NCBI RefSeq assembly: GCF_900103125.1
Contig: NZ_FNJV01000005.1
Location: 124,001 to 188,000, forward strand
Length of the DNA: 64,000 nucleotides
Direction: 5' to 3'
DNA from: Mucilaginibacter sp. OK268
GTDB lineage: Bacteria > Bacteroidota > Bacteroidia > Sphingobacteriales > Sphingobacteriaceae
Part shown: piece after piece, positions 1 through 7,581 of the stretch
Numbering within the stretch: position 1 is the stretch's first letter
How the letters are laid out: each line of letters opens with the position of its first letter
Position numbers and translations under genes: made by a program
The notes under the pieces: generated by a model
The model's input: the letters and a program-made list of their open reading frames with translations, nothing else
Told to the model about the DNA's origin: nothing
The model's database searches: none

Positions 1-2097
1 ACCGGTCGTAACCCTATTTTTAAGGGCAAGTATTGCGACAATATCTATTTTCAATGGTACACGCCTATAGCCCATCAGTATACGGCTATCATCACTTCGG
101 CGCAAAGAAAACTCAATTTTAAATATTTTAATAACACACCAAAAGTAACGGTATCTGAAAACGGCGGACTTAAACAATATGCTTATGAAGCTTTTCAGGT
201 ACCTGCCGGTCTGGATGATAATAACCAGCCTGATTGGTACGATCCGCTGGGGCACGTGCAGGTCAGCGAATACAACAGTTGGGCCGAGGTGGTTGACTGG
301 GCGTTGAGTATTAATCCTACCGCCATACATATCACAGGCGAATTGGCCGATCGTATAAAGCAGCTTAAAACCGAAGCCGGTGACGACAAGGAGAAATACT
401 TCAGGGCGGCTGTAAGGACGGTGCAGGACGAGGTTCGATACATGGGTATTGAGATAGGGCAGTACTCGCATCGTGCCAATGATCCTCAAAAAGTATTCAA
501 ACAACGCTATGGCGATTGTAAAGATAAATCGCTGCTGCTGGTATCTATGCTAAATGCGGATGGGATCGACGCGCATATGGTTTTGATAAATGCCAGCCGT
601 AATGAGCATATAGCCGATTATATACCCACCTATTATGCCTTTAATCATGCTGTGGTTACCGCTACCGTTAACGGCAAGCAAGTTTGGGTAGATGCTACTA
701 TTGATTACCAGGGCGGGGCAGGAACCGATATTTATTTCCCTGATTATGGGAGGGGGCTGGTATTAAAAGCCGGTAATAACTCCCTAACCACTATACCGCC
801 ATCAAAAACAGGTAAGATCACCGGTAAGGACATTTATACCATTAAAGATGAAAAGTCGCCGGTATTGCTCACCATTAAAACTATCTATACCGGCAACCAT
901 GCCGATAATCAGCGGGATAGGTTAGCATCCAACAGCATGGCCGAAACAGAAAAAAGTTACCTGGATTACTACGCAAAAATATATACCAAAATTGAACGGA
1001 AGGACTCTATAACTGTATTGGACAACATACAAAAGAACATCATTACAACTACAGAAACCTACCTGATCAGCAATTTCTTTAAAAAGGACTCAACAACCAA
1101 CCGCTTAACCGCAGGTTTTTTCGCCTACAGCATATCAGATATGTTTCCAGGTATTACAGGTCAAACAAAAACGCCTGTATCATTAAGTTATCCATATAAC
1201 CTGGAATACACACAGCAAGTGATATTACCGGGCGGTTGGGATATGACACCGGAAACCAATGCCATTAACCGCGATTATTACCATTTTTCTTCAAATTACA
1301 GTGCAGTAGGGGATAGCCTGTTTTTGCGATACAAGCTAACGTTCCTTAAGGATAATGTACCGCTTGATAAGCTCGCCGAGTTTAAAGATGATATTAAAAA
1401 ACTTAATAACAGTGGCCTCAGTTATAGCTTCTCCTATCTTGGCGCGGGTTCTGAATCATCGGCAGCAGACGTTAATAACTTGATGATCATACTGGTTGGC
1501 ATCCTCATAGCGGGACTTATTTTTGTGGGTATACGGATATATCAGCGTGAAACACCGGCCATTGTTTTTGCTCATGGTTCCGGTTTTCAGCCTATCGGCG
1601 GTTGGCTGGTATTGGTAGCGGTAATATTAGTTTTAACTGCATTGTTTTCTGCACTTGTACTGATCAGTAGTGATTACTTTAGCTCGATAACCTGGAATTT
1701 AGAATCATCGGGCAAGCAGGATAGTGGTTTTAAATTATTTATAGTAATGGAGGTAATCTGTTTTACATTATTGATGTGTTATTCAATTTATTGCCTGATT
1801 TTGCTTATAAATAAACGCGACATATTTCCACGATTAATCACCGCTTATTTTTTGTTTACAGTGGCATTTTTTTTAATCGACTTTATTTGCACGTTCATAT
1901 TAAAACATAATAAGTTTGTAGAACCTCATCCTTATGCGCTTATTTATTCAATAATAATGGCAGTCTTATGGATACCTTATTTTAAAAGATCAGAACGGGT
2001 AGAAGATACATTCATTGTACCTTATCCGCCATACAATTATAGCTATGAAGGGCCAGAAACACCGGCCGAAAAACAACAGTCGCATCAGGAAGGGTAG
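1..2097 (+). CDS. Transglutaminase-like protein with C-terminal DUF2569 membrane domain (5' truncated)
   Basis: The frame is open from the first base, so the start lies outside the window and about 698 residues remain. The cysteine protease-like transglutaminase core is clear: Cys in YGDCKDKS (near nt 515), His in AFNHAVV (near nt 645) and Asp in VWVDATIDY (near nt 690). The domain order is that of the DUF3857/transglutaminase proteins common in Bacteroidota. After one membrane segment (about nt 1480-1545) comes a block starting PIGGWLVLVAV with four hydrophobic stretches and a SERVEDTF motif near its end, which matches DUF2569. The substrate is unknown; the core is predicted to be outside the cytoplasm. 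The GTG at 256 is an internal codon and not the start. Confidence 0.85.
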   Translation, partial: TGRNPIFKGKYCDNIYFQWYTPIAHQYTAIITSAQRKLNFKYFNNTPKVTVSENGGLKQYAYEAFQVPAGLDDNNQPDWYDPLGHVQVSEYNSWAEVVDWALSINPTAIHITGELADRIKQLKTEAGDDKEKYFRAAVRTVQDEVRYMGIEIGQYSHRANDPQKVFKQRYGDCKDKSLLLVSMLNADGIDAHMVLINASRNEHIADYIPTYYAFNHAVVTATVNGKQVWVDATIDYQGGAGTDIYFPDYGRGLVLKAGNNSLTTIPPSKTGKITGKDIYTIKDEKSPVLLTIKTIYTGNHADNQRDRLASNSMAETEKSYLDYYAKIYTKIERKDSITVLDNIQKNIITTTETYLISNFFKKDSTTNRLTAGFFAYSISDMFPGITGQTKTPVSLSYPYNLEYTQQVILPGGWDMTPETNAINRDYYHFSSNYSAVGDSLFLRYKLTFLKDNVPLDKLAEFKDDIKKLNNSGLSYSFSYLGAGSESSAADVNNLMIILVGILIAGLIFVGIRIYQRETPAIVFAHGSGFQPIGGWLVLVAVILVLTALFSALVLISSDYFSSITWNLESSGKQDSGFKLFIVMEVICFTLLMCYSIYCLILLINKRDIFPRLITAYFLFTVAFFLIDFICTFILKHNKFVEPHPYALIYSIIMAVLWIPYFKRSERVEDTFIVPYPPYNYSYEGPETPAEKQQSHQEG

Positions 2098-2189
2098 GTT
2101 CCGTTCCCGTGATAAATCTTCACCATAAATCTTCCGCAGGTTGACTAAAGTGATTTTTATAGCGGTTATGTATTCTTCGCAGTATTGTG

Positions 2190-2448
2190 TATATTTGTAT
2201 AAGCAACGGCCTTGTTTTCTATATGAATAGAAAACAAGGCCGTTCTGTTAAGAGATAAAATAGTACAAAAATAGGTGGTTTTGTACTTATGTATTTGATT
2301 ATCAATATTTTAATACTTTTTAAAGTTTCAAAAACTGCTCAAAACCATGTTAAAATTTGTTAAAATCGATGGTTTTGAGTGAATTTTCGGACGTTTTTAC
2401 CCCGTTTTCGAGCAGAAAAGTGTTAAAATTAGAGGTTTAAAAAGTTTT
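2190..2448 (+). repeat. Intergenic structured element, copy 1 (possible small RNA or regulatory leader)
   Basis: The element opens with TATATTTG (2190-2197), which fits the Bacteroidota -7 box TAnnTTTG. A perfect 18-bp stem follows (arms 2205-2222 and 2227-2244, loop ATGA). Next come an 8-bp stem (GTACAAAA at 2263-2270 with TTTTGTAC at 2279-2286) and a 35-nt block (2292-2326) identical to copy 2. An 11-bp stem (CTCAAAACCAT at 2338-2348, ATGGTTTTGAG at 2369-2379) encloses two GTTAAAA units 10 bp apart (2349, 2359), and a third unit lies at 2422. The second copy is at 49504-49770. No reading frame fits. The first stem could also act as terminator of the upstream gene. The function is inferred only. 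Confidence 0.7.
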
Positions 2449-2515
2449 CAGACCACTACATTAAATAATATCCAACGAACATTTAACAGCCTGCTGGAAA
2501 TATTAATTTTTAAAA

Positions 2516-2523
2516 TAAATTTG
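2516..2523 (+). promoter_or_regulatory. Putative -7 box for the HD/PycTM gene
   Basis: TAAATTTG matches TAnnTTTG and lies 25 bp before the ATG at 2549. No clear TTTG -33 box is seen at the usual distance. Confidence 0.45.
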
Positions 2524-2548
2524 ATTACTTTAACCATAAAAAGCTATC

Positions 2549-3784
2549 ATGAAATTTCAACAGTTGTTAGAAGAGGTAAAACATTATGTCATATCATATT
2601 TTGATGTGCATGATGATCCCGAACTTGCATACCATAACCTTAAACATACCAAAGACGTAGTTGCCGCCGCTACACAGATCGCCAACCACTATCAATTATC
2701 TGACGAGGATTTTTTTATAGTACTATCAGCAGCATGGTTTCATGACACCGGCTACTTTGTTGATAAAAGCAATCATGAGGTAAAAAGCACGGAGAATGCA
2801 ACTCATTTCCTGAAACAACAAAAGGTAGATAACGCGGTAATTGATAAGGTAAACGCCTGCATTATGGCTACCGAAATGCCTCAGAAACCAACCAATCAGC
2901 TGGAAGAAATTTTGTGTGATGCCGATCTGTTTCACCTGGGTACGGATGATTTCAGGGAAAAAAGCAAGCTGATGCGTAAAGAGCTGGAGGCTTGCAGACA
3001 CGTGGAAATTGATAAGGAAACCTGGCGGGCGGGTAATATTGCGCTACTAGAATCGCACCATTACTTTACTGATTACTGTCAGCTGCTACTAAATGACCAG
3101 AAGCAAAAGAACCTGGAAAAGCTAAAGGAAAAACAAACCGACGTGGAAGAAAAAGCCGAAAAAAAGGAAAAAGCTGAAGCTGGAAAAGTGACGGAAACAG
3201 ACCATGTGGAAGCTGCTCTTGCTAAAGAGGAGGATCATCACGAAAAGAAGCATAAAAGTGATAAGCCAGAAAGGGGTATCGAAACTATGTTTCGTATAAG
3301 TTCAGCAAACCACCAGCGCCTGAGCGATATGGCCGACAATAAGGCCCATATCATGATCACGGTGAATTCCATCATCTTATCCGCCATTATCAGTTTGGTA
3401 TTGCGCAAGCTTGATGAGCATTCCAACCTGCTGATACCCACATTTATGCTGCTTACGGTAAGTTTAACCACCATGATATTCTCTATCCTGTCAACACGGC
3501 CGTCAATTCCACCGGGTATTTTTTCACCCGAGGATATCGAGAAGAAGACGGTGAATCTACTCTTCTTTGGTAATTTTTATCGCATGTCGCTGAATGATTA
3601 TAGCGATGGCATGGTGAAAATGATGGATGATAAAGATTTTTTATATGGCAGCCTTATTCGTGATAACTATTCTCAAGGTGTTGTGTTGGGTAAAAAATAC
3701 AGATTATTACGGGTTTCCTATAATGTATTCATGTTCGGCCTTATTATTTCGGTATTGGCCTTCCTGATCTCATCACTGATATAA
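2549..3784 (+). CDS. HD-domain phosphohydrolase fused to a PycTM (Pycsar effector-like) membrane domain
   Basis: 411 aa. Residues 1-180 form an HD hydrolase domain with H33, H65-D66 and D124 as the metal ligands expected of the H...HD...D pattern; such domains usually cleave phosphate esters of nucleotides or cyclic nucleotides. Residues 185-240 are a Lys/Glu-rich, probably coiled linker. Residues 245-411 resemble PycTM (formerly DUF5706): the LSDMADNKAHIMI signature, then membrane segments near 267-285, 292-314 and 390-410. PycTM proteins are the membrane effectors of Pycsar anti-phage systems, where a cyclase makes cCMP or cUMP. No pyrimidine cyclase gene is recognised nearby. The gene is 25 bp from ppk1 and probably cotranscribed with it. 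The domain calls are secure; a defence role is not shown. Confidence 0.82.
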   Translation: MKFQQLLEEVKHYVISYFDVHDDPELAYHNLKHTKDVVAAATQIANHYQLSDEDFFIVLSAAWFHDTGYFVDKSNHEVKSTENATHFLKQQKVDNAVIDKVNACIMATEMPQKPTNQLEEILCDADLFHLGTDDFREKSKLMRKELEACRHVEIDKETWRAGNIALLESHHYFTDYCQLLLNDQKQKNLEKLKEKQTDVEEKAEKKEKAEAGKVTETDHVEAALAKEEDHHEKKHKSDKPERGIETMFRISSANHQRLSDMADNKAHIMITVNSIILSAIISLVLRKLDEHSNLLIPTFMLLTVSLTTMIFSILSTRPSIPPGIFSPEDIEKKTVNLLFFGNFYRMSLNDYSDGMVKMMDDKDFLYGSLIRDNYSQGVVLGKKYRLLRVSYNVFMFGLIISVLAFLISSLI

Positions 3785-3809
3785 TCTGCTAAACAAAACA
3801 TCTGCTTTT

Positions 3810-5855
3810 ATGGATCATTACTCATTTTTTGACAGGGACCTGAGTTGGCTGCTATTTAACGAGCGTATTTTGCTGGAGGCCGAAAAGGAAGATCTGCCTG
3901 TAATGGAAAGGGTGAATTTTCTTTCGATATTTTCTTCTAACCTTGATGAATTTTACCGGGTAAGGATGCCCGTTATACTGGCAGTTAACAAGCTGGCCAA
4001 AGGTGCTGCACACGAAAAAGAAGACGTTTTACTGGAGGCCCAAAAGCTTATTGAACGGCAGCAACGGAAATTTGGCAAGGTATTTACCAGCAGGTTGATA
4101 CCTTTGTTAAAACAAAATAAGGTAAACCTGCTGTTTAATGAATCCCTTCCGGAAGCCATTCGGGATAAGGTGGCCGATTACTTTTTTAGCCAGGTGATGG
4201 CTTTTCTACAGCCCATTGATCTTTCCGAGACCGGAAAAAAGTTCTTTCCGGAAAACAATCGCCTGTATTTCTTAATCATCCTTGACGTAAAAGGTGAAAA
4301 GGAAAAAACCGTACTGCTTAATATACCCTCCAATCAGTTGCCCCGTTTTTACAGCGTATCGGCAAATGACCAACAGTATATTATATTTTTGGATGATATT
4401 ATCAGGTATAATTTGGATAGGCTGTTCGCCAGCGAAACCGTAAGCGGATGTTATAGCTTTAAAATAACCCGTGATGCCGAGCTCGACCTGAAGGACGAGT
4501 ATCATGGCGACCTGTCTGAGCAGATCGAAAAACAATTGCTTAAAAGAGATATGGGGATGGCCACCCGGTTTTTACACCAACCAGGTATCCCGCTACGTAC
4601 ACTGCACTCTATAACCGAAAAGCTGGGCCTGCAGGGCTCAAGCGTGGTAGAAGGGGGGGCGTATCATAACCTGAAAGATCTGATGGGACTGCCTGTTAGT
4701 TTGCCTGCTTTACGTTATACCCGCTGGCCCCCAATTGTTAATACGGGTATGATCGATAAGGAATCGTTGTTTGATCATATTTCAGACCATGACCATATCT
4801 TTCATGCGCCTTATCAATCGTACAATAGCATACTGCGATTTTTTAACGAAGCAGCTATTGATAAGGACGTACAGGAAATATCCGTTACCCTATACCGGGT
4901 AGCCAGCGACTCCCGCATTGTAAATGCCCTTATCAGCGCGGCTTGCAATGGCAAAAAGGTGAGGGTAATGGTGGAGCTTAAAGCCAGATTTGACGAAGCC
5001 AACAACATCAAATGGGCCAAAAAGATGAAGGCCGCCGGTGTCGAGATCATTTATAGCGATAAGGCCTTAAAGGTACATGCTAAAATTGCTTTGGTAAAAA
5101 GATTGGTGAATGGCCGGGTTAAATACGCCGGTTTACTGGCCACGGGTAACTTTAATGAAAGTACCGCGGCTTTTTATACCGATCATATTTTAATGACAGC
5201 CAACCCGACTCTATTACGTGAAATGGAGCTGTTGTTCATGTTCCTGGGTAAAAAAGCAAAAACATCCGAAGGCTATCCTATAGATTTTAAACATCTGCTG
5301 GTTGCCCAGTTTAATTTACGGCAACGTTTCCTTGAGCTGATTGACCGCGAAATAGATCATGTGAAAAAAGGCTTGCAGGGTGCTATCACTATCAAGCTAA
5401 ATAACCTGGAAGAGCGTATATTGATCTCCAAATTATACGAAGCATCGCAGGCTGGAGTAAAAATATCACTTATTGTACGCAGTATTTGCTGTATTATACC
5501 GGGCGTTAAAGGAATGAGTGAGAACATCACTGTACGCCGTATAGTTGATCGTTACCTGGAACACGGAAGGATATTTATTTTTCACAATAATAATGAACCC
5601 GAGGTTTTTCTGGGCTCGGCCGATTGGATGAATCGTAATATTTACCGGCGTATTGAGGTATGTTTCCCGGTTTATGACCCAGGTATCAGGGCCGAGATCA
5701 TGCAGATTATCGATTTGCAGTTAAATGATAATGTACAGGCTGTAATGCTCAATCAGGAACTGCAAAACATTAGCATTGAAAAACACGAACCCCTGGTACA
5801 TTCACAACGGGGTATATATGAACTTTTACAGCACAAAATTGATGAGAAAGTTTAA
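3810..5855 (+). CDS. ppk1: Polyphosphate kinase 1
   Basis: 681 aa, the normal length for PPK1, which reversibly moves the terminal phosphate of ATP onto polyphosphate. The N-terminal domain starts FFDRDLSWLLFNERIL and SNLDEFYRVRM, both typical. The autophosphorylated His is H423 in the VHAKIALVKR motif of the first phospholipase-D-like domain. The second conserved His is H585 in RYLEHGRIFIF, and the conserved SADWMNRNIYRRIEV block follows. It sits between the HD/PycTM gene and a lipoprotein gene in a run of close same-strand genes, so polyphosphate may be tied to the signalling roles of its neighbours. The identification is firm. Confidence 0.96.
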   Translation: MDHYSFFDRDLSWLLFNERILLEAEKEDLPVMERVNFLSIFSSNLDEFYRVRMPVILAVNKLAKGAAHEKEDVLLEAQKLIERQQRKFGKVFTSRLIPLLKQNKVNLLFNESLPEAIRDKVADYFFSQVMAFLQPIDLSETGKKFFPENNRLYFLIILDVKGEKEKTVLLNIPSNQLPRFYSVSANDQQYIIFLDDIIRYNLDRLFASETVSGCYSFKITRDAELDLKDEYHGDLSEQIEKQLLKRDMGMATRFLHQPGIPLRTLHSITEKLGLQGSSVVEGGAYHNLKDLMGLPVSLPALRYTRWPPIVNTGMIDKESLFDHISDHDHIFHAPYQSYNSILRFFNEAAIDKDVQEISVTLYRVASDSRIVNALISAACNGKKVRVMVELKARFDEANNIKWAKKMKAAGVEIIYSDKALKVHAKIALVKRLVNGRVKYAGLLATGNFNESTAAFYTDHILMTANPTLLREMELLFMFLGKKAKTSEGYPIDFKHLLVAQFNLRQRFLELIDREIDHVKKGLQGAITIKLNNLEERILISKLYEASQAGVKISLIVRSICCIIPGVKGMSENITVRRIVDRYLEHGRIFIFHNNNEPEVFLGSADWMNRNIYRRIEVCFPVYDPGIRAEIMQIIDLQLNDNVQAVMLNQELQNISIEKHEPLVHSQRGIYELLQHKIDEKV

Positions 5856-5865
5856 AAACGATAAA

Positions 5866-6735
5866 ATGAAGGGAAAGATTGCTGCCTTGATCATGATTGC
5901 GTTTGCCGGTACCACGGTACTTTTAGGCATATCCTGCACCGCTAAACCAGAGGCTATTGTAAATCCTAAGGGTTACAATCTGAATAAACCGGTAAAATAT
6001 AATATGCACATCAATTTAACGGAGATATCAGGCATTGCTTTCAGGCATGGTAAAAGTGATTCTTTGTATGCGGAGGAGGATGAAAATGGTAATGTATATT
6101 ATTTAAAATTGGGCGATAAAAAGGTGAATGAAAGTCGTTTCGCCAAATCGGGTGATTATGAAGATATCGCGATCTGTAATAATTACATGATCGTATTACG
6201 CAGCGATGGCACCCTTTTTACCTTTCCGTTTAACCAGATAAGAAATAAAGAGATCCCCGGTGTTAAAAAAGTAAAGGATGTGATACCAACCGGAGAATAC
6301 GAAGGCATGTACGCCGATGAAAAAACAAATAGTTTATACATACTCTGCAAAAATTGTGATGACGATAAGAGCAAGGTGAGCAGTGGGTATATTTTAAAAT
6401 TGCAAAGCGATGGTACGGTTAAACCTGCCGGTGGTTTTAGTATAAATGTTAAAGAAATAGAACAGCAACTGACCGGTAAAAAGAAGGGTGCGTTTCGCCC
6501 ATCGGCTTTGGCCAAAAACTTAAATACTAATGAATGGTATGTTCTTTCATCGGTTAATAAAGTGCTGGTGATTACCGATGCTTCCTGGAAGGTTAAAAAT
6601 GTTTACCCCCTGAACCCGAAACAATTTAACCAGCCCGAAGGTATCGCGTTTGATGATCATAGCAATCTTTACATTTCAAACGAAGGTGATCTGGTAAGCG
6701 CAGGTAACGTATTAAAATTTAACTATACAAAGTAA
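5866..6735 (+). CDS. Beta-propeller lipoprotein, SdiA-regulated-like
   Basis: 289 aa with this start. The N-terminus is a lipoprotein signal with the lipobox LGIS-C, so the protein should be anchored outside the cytoplasm. The body has repeated propeller-like blades (ISGIAF, YEDIAIC, YEGMYADE, QPEGIAFDD-SNLYISNEGD) that match the SdiA-regulated family; its ligand or activity is unknown. Two starts are possible: 5842, which overlaps the end of ppk1 by 14 bp, or 5866, chosen because it gives a standard signal length. An earlier ATG at 5776 would overlap ppk1 by 80 bp and precede the signal, so it is unlikely. The PAP2 gene follows after 4 bp, which suggests one operon. Confidence 0.78.
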   Translation: MKGKIAALIMIAFAGTTVLLGISCTAKPEAIVNPKGYNLNKPVKYNMHINLTEISGIAFRHGKSDSLYAEEDENGNVYYLKLGDKKVNESRFAKSGDYEDIAICNNYMIVLRSDGTLFTFPFNQIRNKEIPGVKKVKDVIPTGEYEGMYADEKTNSLYILCKNCDDDKSKVSSGYILKLQSDGTVKPAGGFSINVKEIEQQLTGKKKGAFRPSALAKNLNTNEWYVLSSVNKVLVITDASWKVKNVYPLNPKQFNQPEGIAFDDHSNLYISNEGDLVSAGNVLKFNYTK

Positions 6736-6739
6736 TTTA

Positions 6740-7363
6740 ATGATAAAAAGCAAAAGGTTTTTCCTGTTTTTAATATGGCTCCTTGTCTTTATAAATCCCG
6801 GACGTAGCTTAGCACAAAATCTAGATGTTAATATTTTAAAAAGTATTAACCCAAGATATCCAACTTCGCAATATTGGCGCGGTACCAGTAATTCTGCATA
6901 TTATGTGGCAGGTGCTGCTTCATTTGGTACCTTAATTTATGGCCTGGCAAGTAATAATGCTACTGTGAAACATAATGCCGTTGAAACTATGATCAGTTTG
7001 GGAGCAAATATCTTGGTTACTGATCTGATTAAAATATCAGTTAACCGTACCCGTCCGGCTGATCGATATCCTGATGAGATATTTGTGAATACCCCAACGC
7101 ATAACCAGTCTTTCCCATCAGGACATACCAGTTTGGCTTTCGCTACGGCAACAACATTGTCCATGCAGTACAAAAAATGGTATGTCACCGTACCAGCTTA
7201 CGTATGGGCATCTTCTGTAGCCTATTCCAGGATGTATTTAGGCAAACATTATCCTACAGACGTGCTGGCTGGAGCGGCGGTGGGCATTGGTACAGCCTAT
7301 GCGGGGCATTGGTTTAACCAAAAGCTGTTTAAACAGTATCAGAAACCCAAGAAATATGACTAA
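6740..7363 (+). CDS. PAP2-family phosphatase
   Basis: 207 aa with a Sec-type N-terminus. All three PAP2 signature blocks are present: a K-x6-RP-type block in KISVNRTRP, PSGHTSLAF with the catalytic His, and SRMYLGKHYPTDVLAG with the nucleophilic His. Family members remove phosphate from lipid phosphates such as phosphatidate, undecaprenyl or phosphatidylglycerol phosphates. The signal peptide and the few membrane segments suggest that the active site faces the periplasm. The gene lies 4 bp after the propeller lipoprotein and ends the ppk1 cluster. The substrate is not predictable from sequence. Confidence 0.9.
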   Translation: MIKSKRFFLFLIWLLVFINPGRSLAQNLDVNILKSINPRYPTSQYWRGTSNSAYYVAGAASFGTLIYGLASNNATVKHNAVETMISLGANILVTDLIKISVNRTRPADRYPDEIFVNTPTHNQSFPSGHTSLAFATATTLSMQYKKWYVTVPAYVWASSVAYSRMYLGKHYPTDVLAGAAVGIGTAYAGHWFNQKLFKQYQKPKKYD

Positions 7364-7444
7364 ATTAATACTATGAGTTTGATACTAAACACAATACCTA
7401 TTGTTTAATTACAAATCTGTTACTTACAAAAGCCATTGATAGTT

Positions 7445-7543
7445 ATACCTTTGATAAGGCAAAGGTATTTATAGACGTAGTAACAAATCGGCGATAATAA
7501 AGAATAACCGGCCAATCTGGGAAAGGTAATACCCGTACCTTTC
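7445..7543 (+). promoter_or_regulatory. Leader with two competing hairpins upstream of the GAF gene
   Basis: Hairpin 1 pairs ATACCTTTG (7445-7453) with CAAAGGTAT (7460-7468). Hairpin 2 pairs GAAAGGTA (7521-7528) with TACCTTTC (7536-7543). Both use the same AAAGGTA/TACCTTT core, so the arms can also pair crosswise, as in an attenuator. TACCTTTG at 7446-7453 also reads as a TAnnTTTG -7 box, so the first palindrome may instead be an operator over the promoter. The gene starts 38 bp downstream. Both readings are inference. Confidence 0.4.
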
Positions 7544-7581
7544 AATAATATGAGATTTTAACAGGGTAATTTTATATAATA

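Noticed and set aside
2205..2244. Reading the 18-bp stem only as a terminator of the first gene
   Set aside because: It may serve as one, but the conserved upstream box and the conserved downstream core in the second copy are not explained by termination alone.
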